Source: Lentzea sp. (GTDB lineage: Bacteria > Actinomycetota > Actinomycetes > Mycobacteriales > Pseudonocardiaceae). Taken from it: a stretch of DNA of 10,619 nt. The stretch covers positions 1 to 10,619 of the forward strand of contig JASLAV010000673.1 of assembly GCA_030146905.1 (NCBI GenBank). The letters are read 5' to 3'. Positions 1-7,567 of this stretch are shown here, one piece after another. A model generated the notes under the pieces. It had not been told where the DNA came from. It saw only the letters and a list, made by a program, of their open reading frames with translations, and searched no databases. Both the position numbers and the translations under genes were made by a program. Position 1 is the first letter of the stretch. The number at the start of each line of letters is the position of its first letter.

Positions 1-1
1 A

Positions 2-2596
2 GTGCTCGTCTGCGCCCCCACCGGTGCCGGTAAGACGGTGGTGGGCGAGTTCGCCGTGCACCTCGCCCTGACCGAGGGGCGCAAGTGCTTCTACACGACG
101 CCGATCAAGGCGCTCAGCAACCAGAAGTTCGCCGACCTCACAGCGCGGTACGGGGCGGAGAGCATCGGCCTGCTCACGGGCGACACGAGCGTCAACGGCG
201 GAGCGCCCGTGGTCGTCATGACCACCGAGGTGCTGCGGAACATGCTGTACTCGGGTTCGTCCACTCTGGACGGGCTCGCGTACGTCGTCATGGACGAGGT
301 GCACTACCTCGCCGACCGGTTCCGCGGTCCTGTGTGGGAAGAGGTCATCCTGCACCTGCCGGAGCACGTGCAGGTCGTCGGTCTGTCCGCGACGGTCAGC
401 AACGCCGAGGAGTTCGGCGAGTGGCTGGTCGAGGTGCGCGGCGACACGACGGTCGTGGTCGACGAGCACCGGCCGGTGCCGTTGTGGCAGCACATGATGG
501 TCGGCAACCAGATGCTCGACCTGTTCGAGGGCGACGAGACGCACGCCCGCATCAACGCCCAGGTGCTGCGCAAGACCGAGGAGCTGGTGCGCTACCACGT
601 GCCGTTCAGCCGCGGGCGCAACCGCGGCAGCGGCGGTGGCAACGGCCGGCCGTCGCGCAACAGCGGGTACAAGCCGCCGTCGCGCATCGACATGATCCAG
701 CGGCTCGACGCCGCCAGCCTGCTGCCCGCGATCGTGTTCGTGTTCAGCCGTGCGGGCTGTGACGCCGCGGTCGCGCAGACGGCGCGGGCGGGGCTGCGGC
801 TCAACACGCCGGAGGAGACCGACCAGGTCCGCCGCATCATCGACGAGAAGACGCGCGACCTGCCGGAGGCCGACCTGACGGTGCTCGGGTTCTGGGAGTG
901 GCGCGAGGCGCTGGAGCGCGGCATCGCGTCGCACCACGCCGGGTTGCTGCCCGCGTTCAAGGAGACCGTGGAGGAGCTGTTCGTCCGCGGCCTGGTCAAG
1001 GTCGTGTTCGCGACGGAGACGCTCGCGCTGGGCATCAACATGCCCGCGCGCACGGTCGTGCTCGAAAAGCTCGTGAAGTACAACGGCGAGGCGCACGTCG
1101 ACCTCACGCCGGGTGAGTACACGCAGCTCACCGGCCGTGCGGGCCGTCGCGGCATCGACGTGGAGGGCCACGCGGTCGTCGTCTGGCAGCCGGGGATCGA
1201 CCCCAAGGCGGTCGGCGGGCTCGCCTCCACGCGCACGTACCCGCTGCGGTCGTCGTTCCGGCCCGGCTACAACATGGCCGTCAACCTCGTGCACCAGCTC
1301 GGCGCCTCGGCCGCGCGCGAGATCCTCGAGCAGTCGTTCGCGCAGTTCCAGGCGGACAGGTCGGTGGTCGGGCTCGCGCGCCGCATCGAGCGCAACAAGG
1401 AGGCGCTCGCGGGCTACTCCGAGTCGATGACGTGCCACCTCGGCGACTTCACCGAGTACGCGTCGCTGCGGCGCCGGATCGCGGACCGCGAGAAGCAGCT
1501 CGCCAAGCAGAACACCAACGCGCGCCGCATCGAGACCGCCAAGTCGCTGGAGCGGCTGCGCAAGGGCGACGTGATCGCCGTGCCGTCCGGCCGCAGGAGC
1601 GGCCTCGCGATCGTCATCGACCCCGGCTTGGAACCGCTGGGGGAGGCGCGGCCGCTGGTCGTCACCGAGGACCGCTGGTCGGGCCGTCTCACGTCGGCGG
1701 ACTTCCCGTCGCCGGTCGAGGTGCTCGGGCACGTCAGGCTGCCGCGGCAGGTGGACGTGCGGTCGCCCAAGTCGCGGCGCGACCTCGCGTCGACGGTCCG
1801 CAACACCGGCATCACCGTGCCGTCGCGGGGCCGCCGGCAGACCACCGCGGACGACGATCCCGAGCTCGCGACGCTGCGCCGCGCCCTGCGCTCGCACCCG
1901 TGCCACGGCTGCGACCAGCGCGAGGACCACGCGCGCTGGGGCGAGCGCTACCACCGCCTGCTGGCGGAGACCGAGCAGCTGGAGCGCAAGGTCGCGACGA
2001 CCACCCACTCGCTGGCGCGCCAGTTCGACCGCATCCGGGCGTTGCTGCGCGAGCGCGGCTACCTGTCAGAGGCGGAGGAGGTGACCCAGAACGGCAAGCG
2101 CCTGACCAGGCTCTACAGCGAGTCGGACCTGCTGGCCGCCGAGTGCCTGCGCCACGGCGTGTGGAAGGGCCTCAAGCCCGAGGAGCTCGCCGCCGTCGTG
2201 TCGTCGCTGGTCTACGAGGCGCGCAGGGACGGTCCGGTCGAGGCGCGGCTGCCCCAGGGGCCGGTCGCGGACGCGATGCTCAAGACCGTGCGGCTGTGGG
2301 CGGAGATCGAGGACGACGAGCGCCGCCACCGGCTCGAACGCATCACGCGTCAGCCGGACCCCGGCTTCGCGTGGCCGGTGTACCGGTGGGCGCGCGGCGA
2401 GTCGCTGGAGAAGGTGCTCAGCGCCGCGGAGGCGGGCGGCAACGAGCTCGGCGCCGGTGACTTCGTGCGCTGGTGCCGGCAGGTGATCGACCTGCTGGAC
2501 CAGATCCGCGACGTGGTCGGCAAGGGCGACTCGGTCGGAGCGGCCGCGTCCAAGGCCGTCGACGCACTGCGGCACGGCGTCGTGGCGATGATGTGA
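2..2596 (+). CDS. helY: HelY-like DEVH-box ATP-dependent RNA/DNA helicase (5' partial)
   Basis: Superfamily 2 helicase of the Ski2/Mtr4-like HelY group, an ATP-driven nucleic-acid unwinding enzyme of actinobacteria. Residues are numbered from the first complete codon: Walker A APTGAGKT 5-12, motif Ia TTPIKALSNQK 32-42, TGD 59-61, TTEVLRN 74-80, DEVH box 98-101, SAT 129-131, the second RecA domain starting near FVFSRAGCD (from 246), ATETLALGINMPA 337-349 and motif VI QLTGRAGRRG 375-384. The last ~170 residues resemble the DSHCT C-terminal domain. A Gly/Arg-rich insert lies at about 201-225. The reading frame is open to the left edge and Walker A sits almost at the first residue, so the true start is upstream. 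From memory M. tuberculosis HelY is about 906 residues, so roughly 35-45 residues are missing. The following gene is the DUF4333-type membrane protein, as next to mycobacterial helY. Family is certain; the biological substrate is not. Confidence 0.95.
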   Translation: MLVCAPTGAGKTVVGEFAVHLALTEGRKCFYTTPIKALSNQKFADLTARYGAESIGLLTGDTSVNGGAPVVVMTTEVLRNMLYSGSSTLDGLAYVVMDEVHYLADRFRGPVWEEVILHLPEHVQVVGLSATVSNAEEFGEWLVEVRGDTTVVVDEHRPVPLWQHMMVGNQMLDLFEGDETHARINAQVLRKTEELVRYHVPFSRGRNRGSGGGNGRPSRNSGYKPPSRIDMIQRLDAASLLPAIVFVFSRAGCDAAVAQTARAGLRLNTPEETDQVRRIIDEKTRDLPEADLTVLGFWEWREALERGIASHHAGLLPAFKETVEELFVRGLVKVVFATETLALGINMPARTVVLEKLVKYNGEAHVDLTPGEYTQLTGRAGRRGIDVEGHAVVVWQPGIDPKAVGGLASTRTYPLRSSFRPGYNMAVNLVHQLGASAAREILEQSFAQFQADRSVVGLARRIERNKEALAGYSESMTCHLGDFTEYASLRRRIADREKQLAKQNTNARRIETAKSLERLRKGDVIAVPSGRRSGLAIVIDPGLEPLGEARPLVVTEDRWSGRLTSADFPSPVEVLGHVRLPRQVDVRSPKSRRDLASTVRNTGITVPSRGRRQTTADDDPELATLRRALRSHPCHGCDQREDHARWGERYHRLLAETEQLERKVATTTHSLARQFDRIRALLRERGYLSEAEEVTQNGKRLTRLYSESDLLAAECLRHGVWKGLKPEELAAVVSSLVYEARRDGPVEARLPQGPVADAMLKTVRLWAEIEDDERRHRLERITRQPDPGFAWPVYRWARGESLEKVLSAAEAGGNELGAGDFVRWCRQVIDLLDQIRDVVGKGDSVGAAASKAVDALRHGVVAMM

Positions 2597-2703
2597 CACG
2601 AGATGAGACACGGCCTGACGAAGGTTTTGCGAGTCGGAGTAAAGACTGACGCCGCCGGTGTGATTGGATTCCGCCGCAACGTCGTACACACGGAGGTCGA
2701 CTG

Positions 2704-3402
2704 ATGAGCAGCCCGTACGGACCGTCCGGAGGGAACGATCCGCAGCAGCCCTGGGGCCAGCAGCCGCAACAGCCGCAGCAGCCCTACGGTGGCGGTTTCC
2801 CTCCCGGCACACCGTCCGGCGGCTTCCCGGCTCAGAACCCCTACGGCCAGCCGCAGCAGCCCCAGCCGGGGCAGCAGCAGCCGTACCCCGGTTTCGATCC
2901 GTCACAGCAGCAGACGCAGCAGTACGGCGTGCCGGGTCAGCAGCCCCAGTCGAACCCCTACGGCACCCCCGCGCAGGACCCGTACGGCCAGCAGACCCAG
3001 CAGTACGGCATGCCGGGTCAGCAGCAGCCCAACCCGTACGGCCAGCAGCCGGGTTACGGCCCGCCGATGCCGCAGAAGAAGAAGTCCAGCGCGGCCATCT
3101 GGGTCGCCGCGGTGGTCGTCGTCCTGCTCGTCGGTGGCGTGCTGTTCACCGGTTTCGTGTCGCCGGCCTTCTTCAAGAAGAAGATCTTCGACAACACCGC
3201 GGTGCAGAACGGCATCGTCCAGATCCTGAAGGACGAGTACAAGATCTCCGACGTCGGCAGCGCGACCTGCGGCGGTGAGAACGAGGTCAAGCCCAACACC
3301 TCGTTCGAGTGCAAGGTCCAGGTCGGCGGCAAGGACAAGAAGGTCAAGATCGTCGTCAAGACCGAGGACGGCGAGTACGAGGTCGGCCAGCCCACCGGCT
3401 GA
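2704..3402 (+). CDS. Pro/Gln-rich single-pass membrane protein with DUF4333-like C-terminal domain (Rv2091c-like)
   Basis: A 232-residue protein in three parts. Residues 1-125 are low complexity (Pro, Gln, Gly, Tyr), with NPYGQ and QQYG(V/M)PGQQ repeats and probably disordered. A KKK stop-transfer patch (125-127) precedes a transmembrane helix at about 130-152. The C-terminal ~75 residues carry two cysteines (C189, C203) in a TCGGE...FECKV setting, the pattern of DUF4333 domains, and should lie outside the membrane with a likely disulphide. The start is ATG at 2704, set by a clear GGAGG at 2692-2696, seven bases upstream; this is the best ribosome binding site in the window. I saw no convincing promoter in the 107-bp gap after helY. 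Position and architecture match, from memory, Rv2091c beside helY in mycobacteria. Function is unknown; a cell-envelope role is inference only. Confidence 0.88.
   Translation: MSSPYGPSGGNDPQQPWGQQPQQPQQPYGGGFPPGTPSGGFPAQNPYGQPQQPQPGQQQPYPGFDPSQQQTQQYGVPGQQPQSNPYGTPAQDPYGQQTQQYGMPGQQQPNPYGQQPGYGPPMPQKKKSSAAIWVAAVVVVLLVGGVLFTGFVSPAFFKKKIFDNTAVQNGIVQILKDEYKISDVGSATCGGENEVKPNTSFECKVQVGGKDKKVKIVVKTEDGEYEVGQPTG
2905..3042 (+). repeat. In-frame duplicated segment in the Pro/Gln-rich tail
   Basis: Residues 68-87 and 95-113 of the DUF4333-type protein are two near copies of a TQQYG(V/M)PGQQ...NPYG unit, separated by a short TPAQDPYG linker. At DNA level the copies are similar but differ at several positions (for example acg/acc and gtg/atg). 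This fits in-frame expansion of a CAG-rich tract followed by drift. The low-complexity tail is likely length-variable between strains. Confidence 0.6.
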
Positions 3403-3417
3403 CCTGCCAGGACCACG

Positions 3418-3473
3418 TTTTCGCGAAGGCCTTCCCCCGGACGTCCGGGGGAAGGCTTTTTCGTGCGCGAAAA
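3418..3473 (+). terminator. Strong intrinsic terminator after the DUF4333-type gene
   Basis: Bases 3429-3442 and 3443-3456 are perfect reverse complements (14 bp, beginning GCCTTCCCCC). In practice this forms a 12-bp stem with a 4-base loop, followed at once by TTTTT (3457-3461). A second complementary pair encloses it: TTTTCGCG at 3418-3425 and CGCGAAAA at 3466-3473. The element starts 16 bases after the stop codon at 3402 and closes the helY/DUF4333 transcription unit before the acetyltransferase gene. Such a U-tract terminator is uncommon in this kind of genome, which makes the call firm. Confidence 0.9.
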
Positions 3474-3514
3474 CTGAGGTGCGCCGGTCGTCGCGCTGAG
3501 ACACGATCGCGGGC

Positions 3515-4684
3515 GTGACCGACATCCGCGTTCTCACCGACGAAGCGCAGTTCCGCGCGCACAACACGCTGTTCCGCCGCGCGATGCACTGGGGCCCACC
3601 GAGCGACGAGCAGTGGCCCGTCACCCTGCCGTCCTACGAGCCCGAGCGCGTCCTCGCCGCGTTCGACGGCGACGAGATGATCGGCACCACCCAGTCCTTC
3701 GGCTCCACGCTGGTGGTCCCCGGCGGCGCTCGGGTGCCCCATTCCGCCATTTCGCGCGTGGGCGTCCGTGCCGACCACACGCGCCGTGGCGTGCTGACCG
3801 CCCTGATGCGCGAACAACTCTCCGCGCTACCCGACCCGGTGGCGACGCTGCGGGCGTCGGAGGGGCGCATCTACGGCCGTTTCGGCTACGGCGTGGCGGG
3901 ACGCGTGCGCTTCGTGGAAATCGACGCGAAACGCGCCGTGATCCCCGGTGGCATGACCGGCCGCGTCCGGATGCTCGACCAGGACACCGCCGACGAGCTC
4001 CTGCCCGAGCTGCACAACGCCGTCGGCCTGCGCAGGCCGGGCCAGATCTCCCGCTGGACCGGCTGGTGGGCGAGGCAGCGCGACCGCAAGACCGAGGCCG
4101 AGAACTCCGTCACCGTGGTCCACAGTGGACCGGACGGCGACGACGGTTTCGTGACCTACAAGGTCTCCGAGGAGAAGGAGTTCCGGCACCGCCTGTCCAT
4201 CGAGGACTTCGAGTGGGCGAACGACGACGCGTGGCGCGACCTGTGGATCTACGTGATGCGCCTGGACCTCGTCGACCACGTGGAGACCGAGGTGCCGCTC
4301 GACGACGCACTCGGCTGGCTGTTCGAGGACCCGCGCGTCATCCACACCAAGGACGTGTTCGACGAGATCTGGCTCCGCCTGGTCGACGTGCCGCGCATGC
4401 TGTCCGCCCGCACCTACGGCGCCGCCGATCCCGTCGTGATCGAGGTGCACGACAAGCTCCTGCCCGCCAACTCCGGCCGCTACCGGGTGTCGGCTGACGG
4501 CGCGGAGCGCGTCGAGGAGCAGGCGGACCTCACGATCCCGGTCGACCTGCTCGGCGCCGTGTACCTCGGTGACACCACGTTCTCGCAGCTTGCGGCGACC
4601 AAACGGATCGAGGGAACCCGCCTGGCCGACGCCGACGCGTTGTTCGCGGTGCCGCAGAAGCCGATCTGCGGCACGTTCTTCTAG
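3515..4684 (+). CDS. Eis-like GNAT N-acetyltransferase
   Basis: A 389-residue protein with the architecture of the Eis family: an N-terminal GNAT domain, a second GNAT-like region and a C-terminal SCP2-like domain. Eis enzymes transfer acetyl from acetyl-CoA to amines, including aminoglycosides and lysines. The acetyl-CoA binding motif A is at residues 78-98 (AISRVGVRADHTRRGVLTALM without its first or last residues). The Eis active-site segment IYGRFGYG lies at 119-126. The protein ends GTFF, so it keeps the C-terminal Phe whose carboxylate acts as catalytic base in M. tuberculosis Eis. Length is close to Eis (about 400). The start is GTG at 3515; no clear Shine-Dalgarno is visible, so leaderless or weak initiation is likely. 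It sits between the two halves of a conserved block and is followed 12 bp later by a membrane protein gene. The true substrate is unknown; aminoglycoside resistance should not be assumed. Confidence 0.9.
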   Translation: MTDIRVLTDEAQFRAHNTLFRRAMHWGPPSDEQWPVTLPSYEPERVLAAFDGDEMIGTTQSFGSTLVVPGGARVPHSAISRVGVRADHTRRGVLTALMREQLSALPDPVATLRASEGRIYGRFGYGVAGRVRFVEIDAKRAVIPGGMTGRVRMLDQDTADELLPELHNAVGLRRPGQISRWTGWWARQRDRKTEAENSVTVVHSGPDGDDGFVTYKVSEEKEFRHRLSIEDFEWANDDAWRDLWIYVMRLDLVDHVETEVPLDDALGWLFEDPRVIHTKDVFDEIWLRLVDVPRMLSARTYGAADPVVIEVHDKLLPANSGRYRVSADGAERVEEQADLTIPVDLLGAVYLGDTTFSQLAATKRIEGTRLADADALFAVPQKPICGTFF

Positions 4685-4696
4685 GTTCGCTGATAC

Positions 4697-5374
4697 ATGA
4701 GTGCTATCAGGCCGTTGGGTCGCGTACGCGGCTTACGGAAGGCGGGCGTCGCCGTCGCCGGTGGGCGACGGCGACGGTCCGCTGACGTCTCGCGTGAGGC
4801 GGGAAAGCTGCGGACTGTCATCGTGACGGTCATTGCCGCGCTCCTGTCCGGAGTCGTCGGTTCCGTACTGACGATGGTGACCACCGAGCGAACGACCGCA
4901 GCCGTTTTCCAGCAGCAGGAGCGACTCTTCCGGGCGGATTCCGAGAGGGAAGATCGAGAGAAACGCCGCTCTGCCTACTTCGGTTACATGAAGGCCTCGG
5001 ACGAGTATTTCCGCGCAGTGTTCGCGACGTACGGCTGTGTGGATCGTGCGGTAGCCGATGCCTTCGCTGCGGATCCGCCAGAGGTGCTCGGTTCGTGCAG
5101 GACGCCTCCGGCGGCAGGAGCGTTCAGCGCGGCGTACGAGAAGTACAGGGAATCCCGAGAAGAGTTCCGCGTGTACGGGAGCGAGGCCGCTCGCGCACAT
5201 CTCGACGACATCGACGCCGCGCTGCCTGAGGTCGACCCGAGGGACATCGGTGGACAGACTCTTGCGCGTGAGGCCGACTACCAGCGCTTTCCTGCCTTGG
5301 CCACGGAGTTGCGGAGGATCTCGCGTTGCGATCTTGTGGCAGTCTCCTCACCACAAGACCGCTGCCGCGGGTGA
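4697..5374 (+). CDS. Hypothetical single-pass membrane protein, four cysteines
   Basis: I do not recognise this 225-residue protein. The N-terminus is strongly basic (seven Arg within the first 28 residues). A transmembrane helix at about 40-62 follows, then a charged helix rich in Glu/Arg/Gln (72-92) that could be a coiled coil, then a domain to the C-terminus containing C114, C134, C211 and C223. The positive-inside rule puts the C-terminal domain outside the cell, where the cysteines could form disulphides. The start ATG at 4697 lies 12 bp after the acetyltransferase stop; no Shine-Dalgarno is evident, so the start is uncertain. Sampled 60-base lines give 58-68% GC (58% at 4981-5040, 60% at 4921-4980) against about 70% in the preceding gene, which suggests a recent or accessory origin. 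It converges on the exonuclease gene with a 12-bp gap. Confidence 0.75.
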   Translation: MSAIRPLGRVRGLRKAGVAVAGGRRRRSADVSREAGKLRTVIVTVIAALLSGVVGSVLTMVTTERTTAAVFQQQERLFRADSEREDREKRRSAYFGYMKASDEYFRAVFATYGCVDRAVADAFAADPPEVLGSCRTPPAAGAFSAAYEKYRESREEFRVYGSEAARAHLDDIDAALPEVDPRDIGGQTLAREADYQRFPALATELRRISRCDLVAVSSPQDRCRG

Positions 5375-5386
5375 ACGGAGGACGCT

Positions 5387-6331
5387 TCAGCCTCGCCGTT
5401 CCATCGCGTTGACCAGGCGCGGCACCGAGCTGCCCAGACCCCAGCGCTGCGTGAGCTCGCGCAGCCGCTCGGGGTCGGCGGGCACGCGCGGCACGGTGTC
5501 GTCGCGGTCGAGCACCACCGGGGCGTCGATCGCGGTGCGCACGACCGTGGGTGCGGCGGCCAGGTAGTCCTCCGCCGCGATGAGCGAGTTGCGGGCCTTG
5601 GTGGTGAGCTTGCGGTCCATCGGGTCGCTCACGGCCTTGAGCACGGCGTCCAGCGAGCCGAACTCGGTGATGAGCTTCGCGGCGGTCTTCTCGCCGATGC
5701 CCGCGACGCCCGGCAGGCCGTCGGAGGGGTCGCCGCGCAGCACGGCCATGTCGGCGTAGGCGGAGCCGGCGTTCTCCACGGGCAGCGAGTACTTGGCCGC
5801 CAGTTCCTCCGGACCGAGGATCTCGACCTTGTTCCAGCCGCGGCCGACGTACAGGACGTGGACGGGCGTCGGTTCGGAGCGCACGACCTGGAACATGTCG
5901 CGGTCGCCGGTGACCACCTCGACGGGCGACCTGGTCTCGTGGTGGGCGAGCGCGCCGATGACGTCGTCCGCCTCGTAGCCCGCCGCCTCGCCGGTGCAGA
6001 TGCCCGCCGCGTCGAGGACGTCGAGGATGATCGGGATCTGGGGCGTGAGGGAGTCGGGGACCTCTTCCGAGCCGTCGGAGGCCGCCTCCGCGACGCGGTG
6101 CGCCTTGTAGGACGGCAGCGCCTCCACGCGGAACTCGGGACGCCAGTCGGCGTCGAGGCACGCGACCAGGCGGGCCGCGCCGCGGTCGGTGATGACGCGC
6201 GCGATCTGGTCGACGAACCCGCGCACGGCGTTCACCGGAGTGCCGTCGGGCGCTGTCATCGAGTCCGGCAGCGCGTAGAACGACCGGAAGTAGAGGCTCG
6301 CGGAGTCGAGCAGCACCAGGGGAGAGCTCAC
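5387..6331 (-). CDS. Stand-alone 5'-3' exonuclease (PIN-like plus H3TH)
   Basis: A 314-residue flap/5'-3' exonuclease equivalent to the N-terminal nuclease domain of DNA polymerase I, without a polymerase domain; Rv2090-like from memory. Acidic metal-binding clusters are visible in family order: VLLDSASLYFRSFYALPD at the N-terminus, CLDADWRPEFR, GYEADDVIGALA, VVTGDRDMFQVV, and YADMAVLRGDPSDGLPGV leading into the helix-three-turn-helix GVAGIGEKTAAKLI. It is expected to act in the cytoplasm on 5' flaps or RNA primers during replication and repair. I chose GTG at 6331: it gives the family-like start MSSPLVLLD, and a TANNNT box ends seven bases before it. A TTG at 6340 would add three residues but overlaps that box. 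It diverges from the peptidase gene and converges on the hypothetical membrane protein gene. Confidence 0.93.
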   Translation of the reverse strand: MSSPLVLLDSASLYFRSFYALPDSMTAPDGTPVNAVRGFVDQIARVITDRGAARLVACLDADWRPEFRVEALPSYKAHRVAEAASDGSEEVPDSLTPQIPIILDVLDAAGICTGEAAGYEADDVIGALAHHETRSPVEVVTGDRDMFQVVRSEPTPVHVLYVGRGWNKVEILGPEELAAKYSLPVENAGSAYADMAVLRGDPSDGLPGVAGIGEKTAAKLITEFGSLDAVLKAVSDPMDRKLTTKARNSLIAAEDYLAAAPTVVRTAIDAPVVLDRDDTVPRVPADPERLRELTQRWGLGSSVPRLVNAMERRG

Positions 6332-6338
6332 GGTCGAC

Positions 6339-6344
6339 AAGCTA
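6339..6344 (-). promoter_or_regulatory. Candidate -10 box for leaderless exonuclease transcript
   Basis: Read on the minus strand, TAGCTT (TANNNT form) is followed by seven bases and then the GTG at 6331. This is the spacing of leaderless actinobacterial transcripts. No convincing -35 is seen and there is no Shine-Dalgarno, which fits leaderless initiation. Confidence 0.4.
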
Positions 6345-6433
6345 CTAGTGCGCCGCCCGCCCGGACCTGCCGGGCGCGCCGCGGAAGCCCGCCGGGTGCC
6401 GAACGCGCCAGGCGGGCACCGCGGTCAACGCAC

Positions 6434-6439
6434 TAGGCT
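6434..6439 (+). promoter_or_regulatory. Candidate -10 box for leaderless pepE transcript
   Basis: TAGGCT (TANNNT form) is followed by six bases and then the ATG at 6446; no Shine-Dalgarno precedes the ATG. The octamer CGCACTAG overlaps the box at 6429-6436 and occurs inverted at 6345-6352 beside the opposing exonuclease promoter. No clear -35 is seen. Confidence 0.42.
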
Positions 6440-6445
6440 TTCACC

Positions 6446-7567
6446 ATGGCAACGATCACCGGGCCCATCGACGTGTCCGCGCTGCGTGCGCGGCTTGACC
6501 GCGCTTCCGCCGCCGCCGAGCAGGCAGGCGTCGACGCCCTGCTCATCTCGCCCGGCTCGGACCTGCGATACCTGATCGGTGCCGGTGGCGACTCGTTCGA
6601 GCGGCTGACCTGCCTCGCGCTGCCCGTGGGCGGCACGCCGACGCTGGTCGTGCCGAAGCTGGAGCAGCCTGGTTACGCGGGCGTCCCGACCGACGAGCTG
6701 GGCGTCGAGGTCGTCACGTGGGTCGACGGCGAGGACCCGTACGCGCTGGTCAAAGCCGCGTTGAAGGGCACGCGCGTCGCGGTCGCGGACATGATGCCCG
6801 CCCTGCACACGATCAAACTCGGCACCGCGATCGGCGGGCAGCAGTCGCTGGCCGGCCCGATCATCCGCGAGCTGCGCATGCGCAAGGACGAGGCCGAGAT
6901 CGCCGCCCTGCGCAAGGCGGGCGCCGCGATCGACCGCGTCCACGCGCGCATGGGCGAGTTCCTGCGCGTCGGCCGCACCGAGCGCGAGGTGGCCCGTGAC
7001 ATCGCCGTCGCCATCGTCGAGGAAGGCCACACCGTCGCCGACTTCGTGATCGTCGGCTCCGGCCCGAACGGCGCCTCGCCGCACCACCGCGACTCCGACC
7101 GCGTGATCGAGGCAGGCGAGGTCGTGGTCATCGACATCGGCGGCCCCGTCGCCGAGGGCTACAACTCCGACTCGACCCGCACGTACGTGATGGGCGAGCC
7201 GGCGTTCGACGACGTGCGGGACACCTACGCCGTCCTGCAGGCAGCGCAGCAGGCAGCCGTCGACGCGGTGAAGCCCGGCGTGACCTGCGAGGAAGTCGAC
7301 GCCGCCGCCCGTTCCGTCATCGCCGACGCGGGCTTCGGCGAGTTCTTCGTCCACCGCACCGGCCACGGCATCGGCCTGGACGTGCACGAGGAGCCCTACA
7401 TCGTCAGCGGCAACGCGCTGCCGCTGGAGGCCGGCATGGCCTTCAGCGTCGAGCCCGGCATCTACCTGCCGGGCCGCTGGGGCGCGCGCATCGAGGACAT
7501 CGTCGTGGCCACCGCCGACGGCGTGGAGTCCTTCAACAACCGACCTCACGAACTGGTGGTGCTTTGA
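6446..7567 (+). CDS. pepE: M24 family Xaa-Pro dipeptidase/aminopeptidase (PepE-like)
   Basis: A 373-residue 'pita-bread' metallopeptidase that removes residues adjacent to proline, expected to be cytoplasmic. The N-terminal creatinase-like domain spans about 10-140 and the catalytic domain about 150-370. All five dinuclear metal ligands of the M24 family are visible: D230 (VVVIDIGG), D242 (NSDSTRT), H307 (TGHGIG), E336 (SVEPGIY) and E350 (RIEDIV). H213/H214 sit in the SPHHRDSD segment, where M24B enzymes carry a conserved His. Length matches, from memory, M. tuberculosis PepE (Rv2089c), which also neighbours the exonuclease gene. The ATG at 6446 follows a -10-like TAGGCT by six bases and lacks a Shine-Dalgarno, so translation is probably leaderless. 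The stop overlaps the start of the Lrp/AsnC gene, so the two are co-transcribed and translationally coupled. Dipeptidase versus aminopeptidase activity cannot be settled from sequence. Confidence 0.94.
   Translation: MATITGPIDVSALRARLDRASAAAEQAGVDALLISPGSDLRYLIGAGGDSFERLTCLALPVGGTPTLVVPKLEQPGYAGVPTDELGVEVVTWVDGEDPYALVKAALKGTRVAVADMMPALHTIKLGTAIGGQQSLAGPIIRELRMRKDEAEIAALRKAGAAIDRVHARMGEFLRVGRTEREVARDIAVAIVEEGHTVADFVIVGSGPNGASPHHRDSDRVIEAGEVVVIDIGGPVAEGYNSDSTRTYVMGEPAFDDVRDTYAVLQAAQQAAVDAVKPGVTCEEVDAAARSVIADAGFGEFFVHRTGHGIGLDVHEEPYIVSGNALPLEAGMAFSVEPGIYLPGRWGARIEDIVVATADGVESFNNRPHELVVL

Noticed and set aside
2597..2703. Promoter in the helY/DUF4333 gap
   Set aside because: TTGCGA at 2628-2633 has no -10 partner at 16-18 bp spacing. 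Read-through from helY or an unrecognised promoter remains possible.
2664..3278. Alternative plus-strand frame over the DUF4333-type gene
   Set aside because: It has Ala/Arg/Pro-rich shadow composition and no SD, whereas the 2704 start has GGAGG and a recognisable TM plus DUF4333 layout.
5124..6161. Second minus-strand gene overlapping the exonuclease
   Set aside because: It is a frame shadow with Arg/Gly-rich composition; the exonuclease frame carries all conserved acidic motifs.
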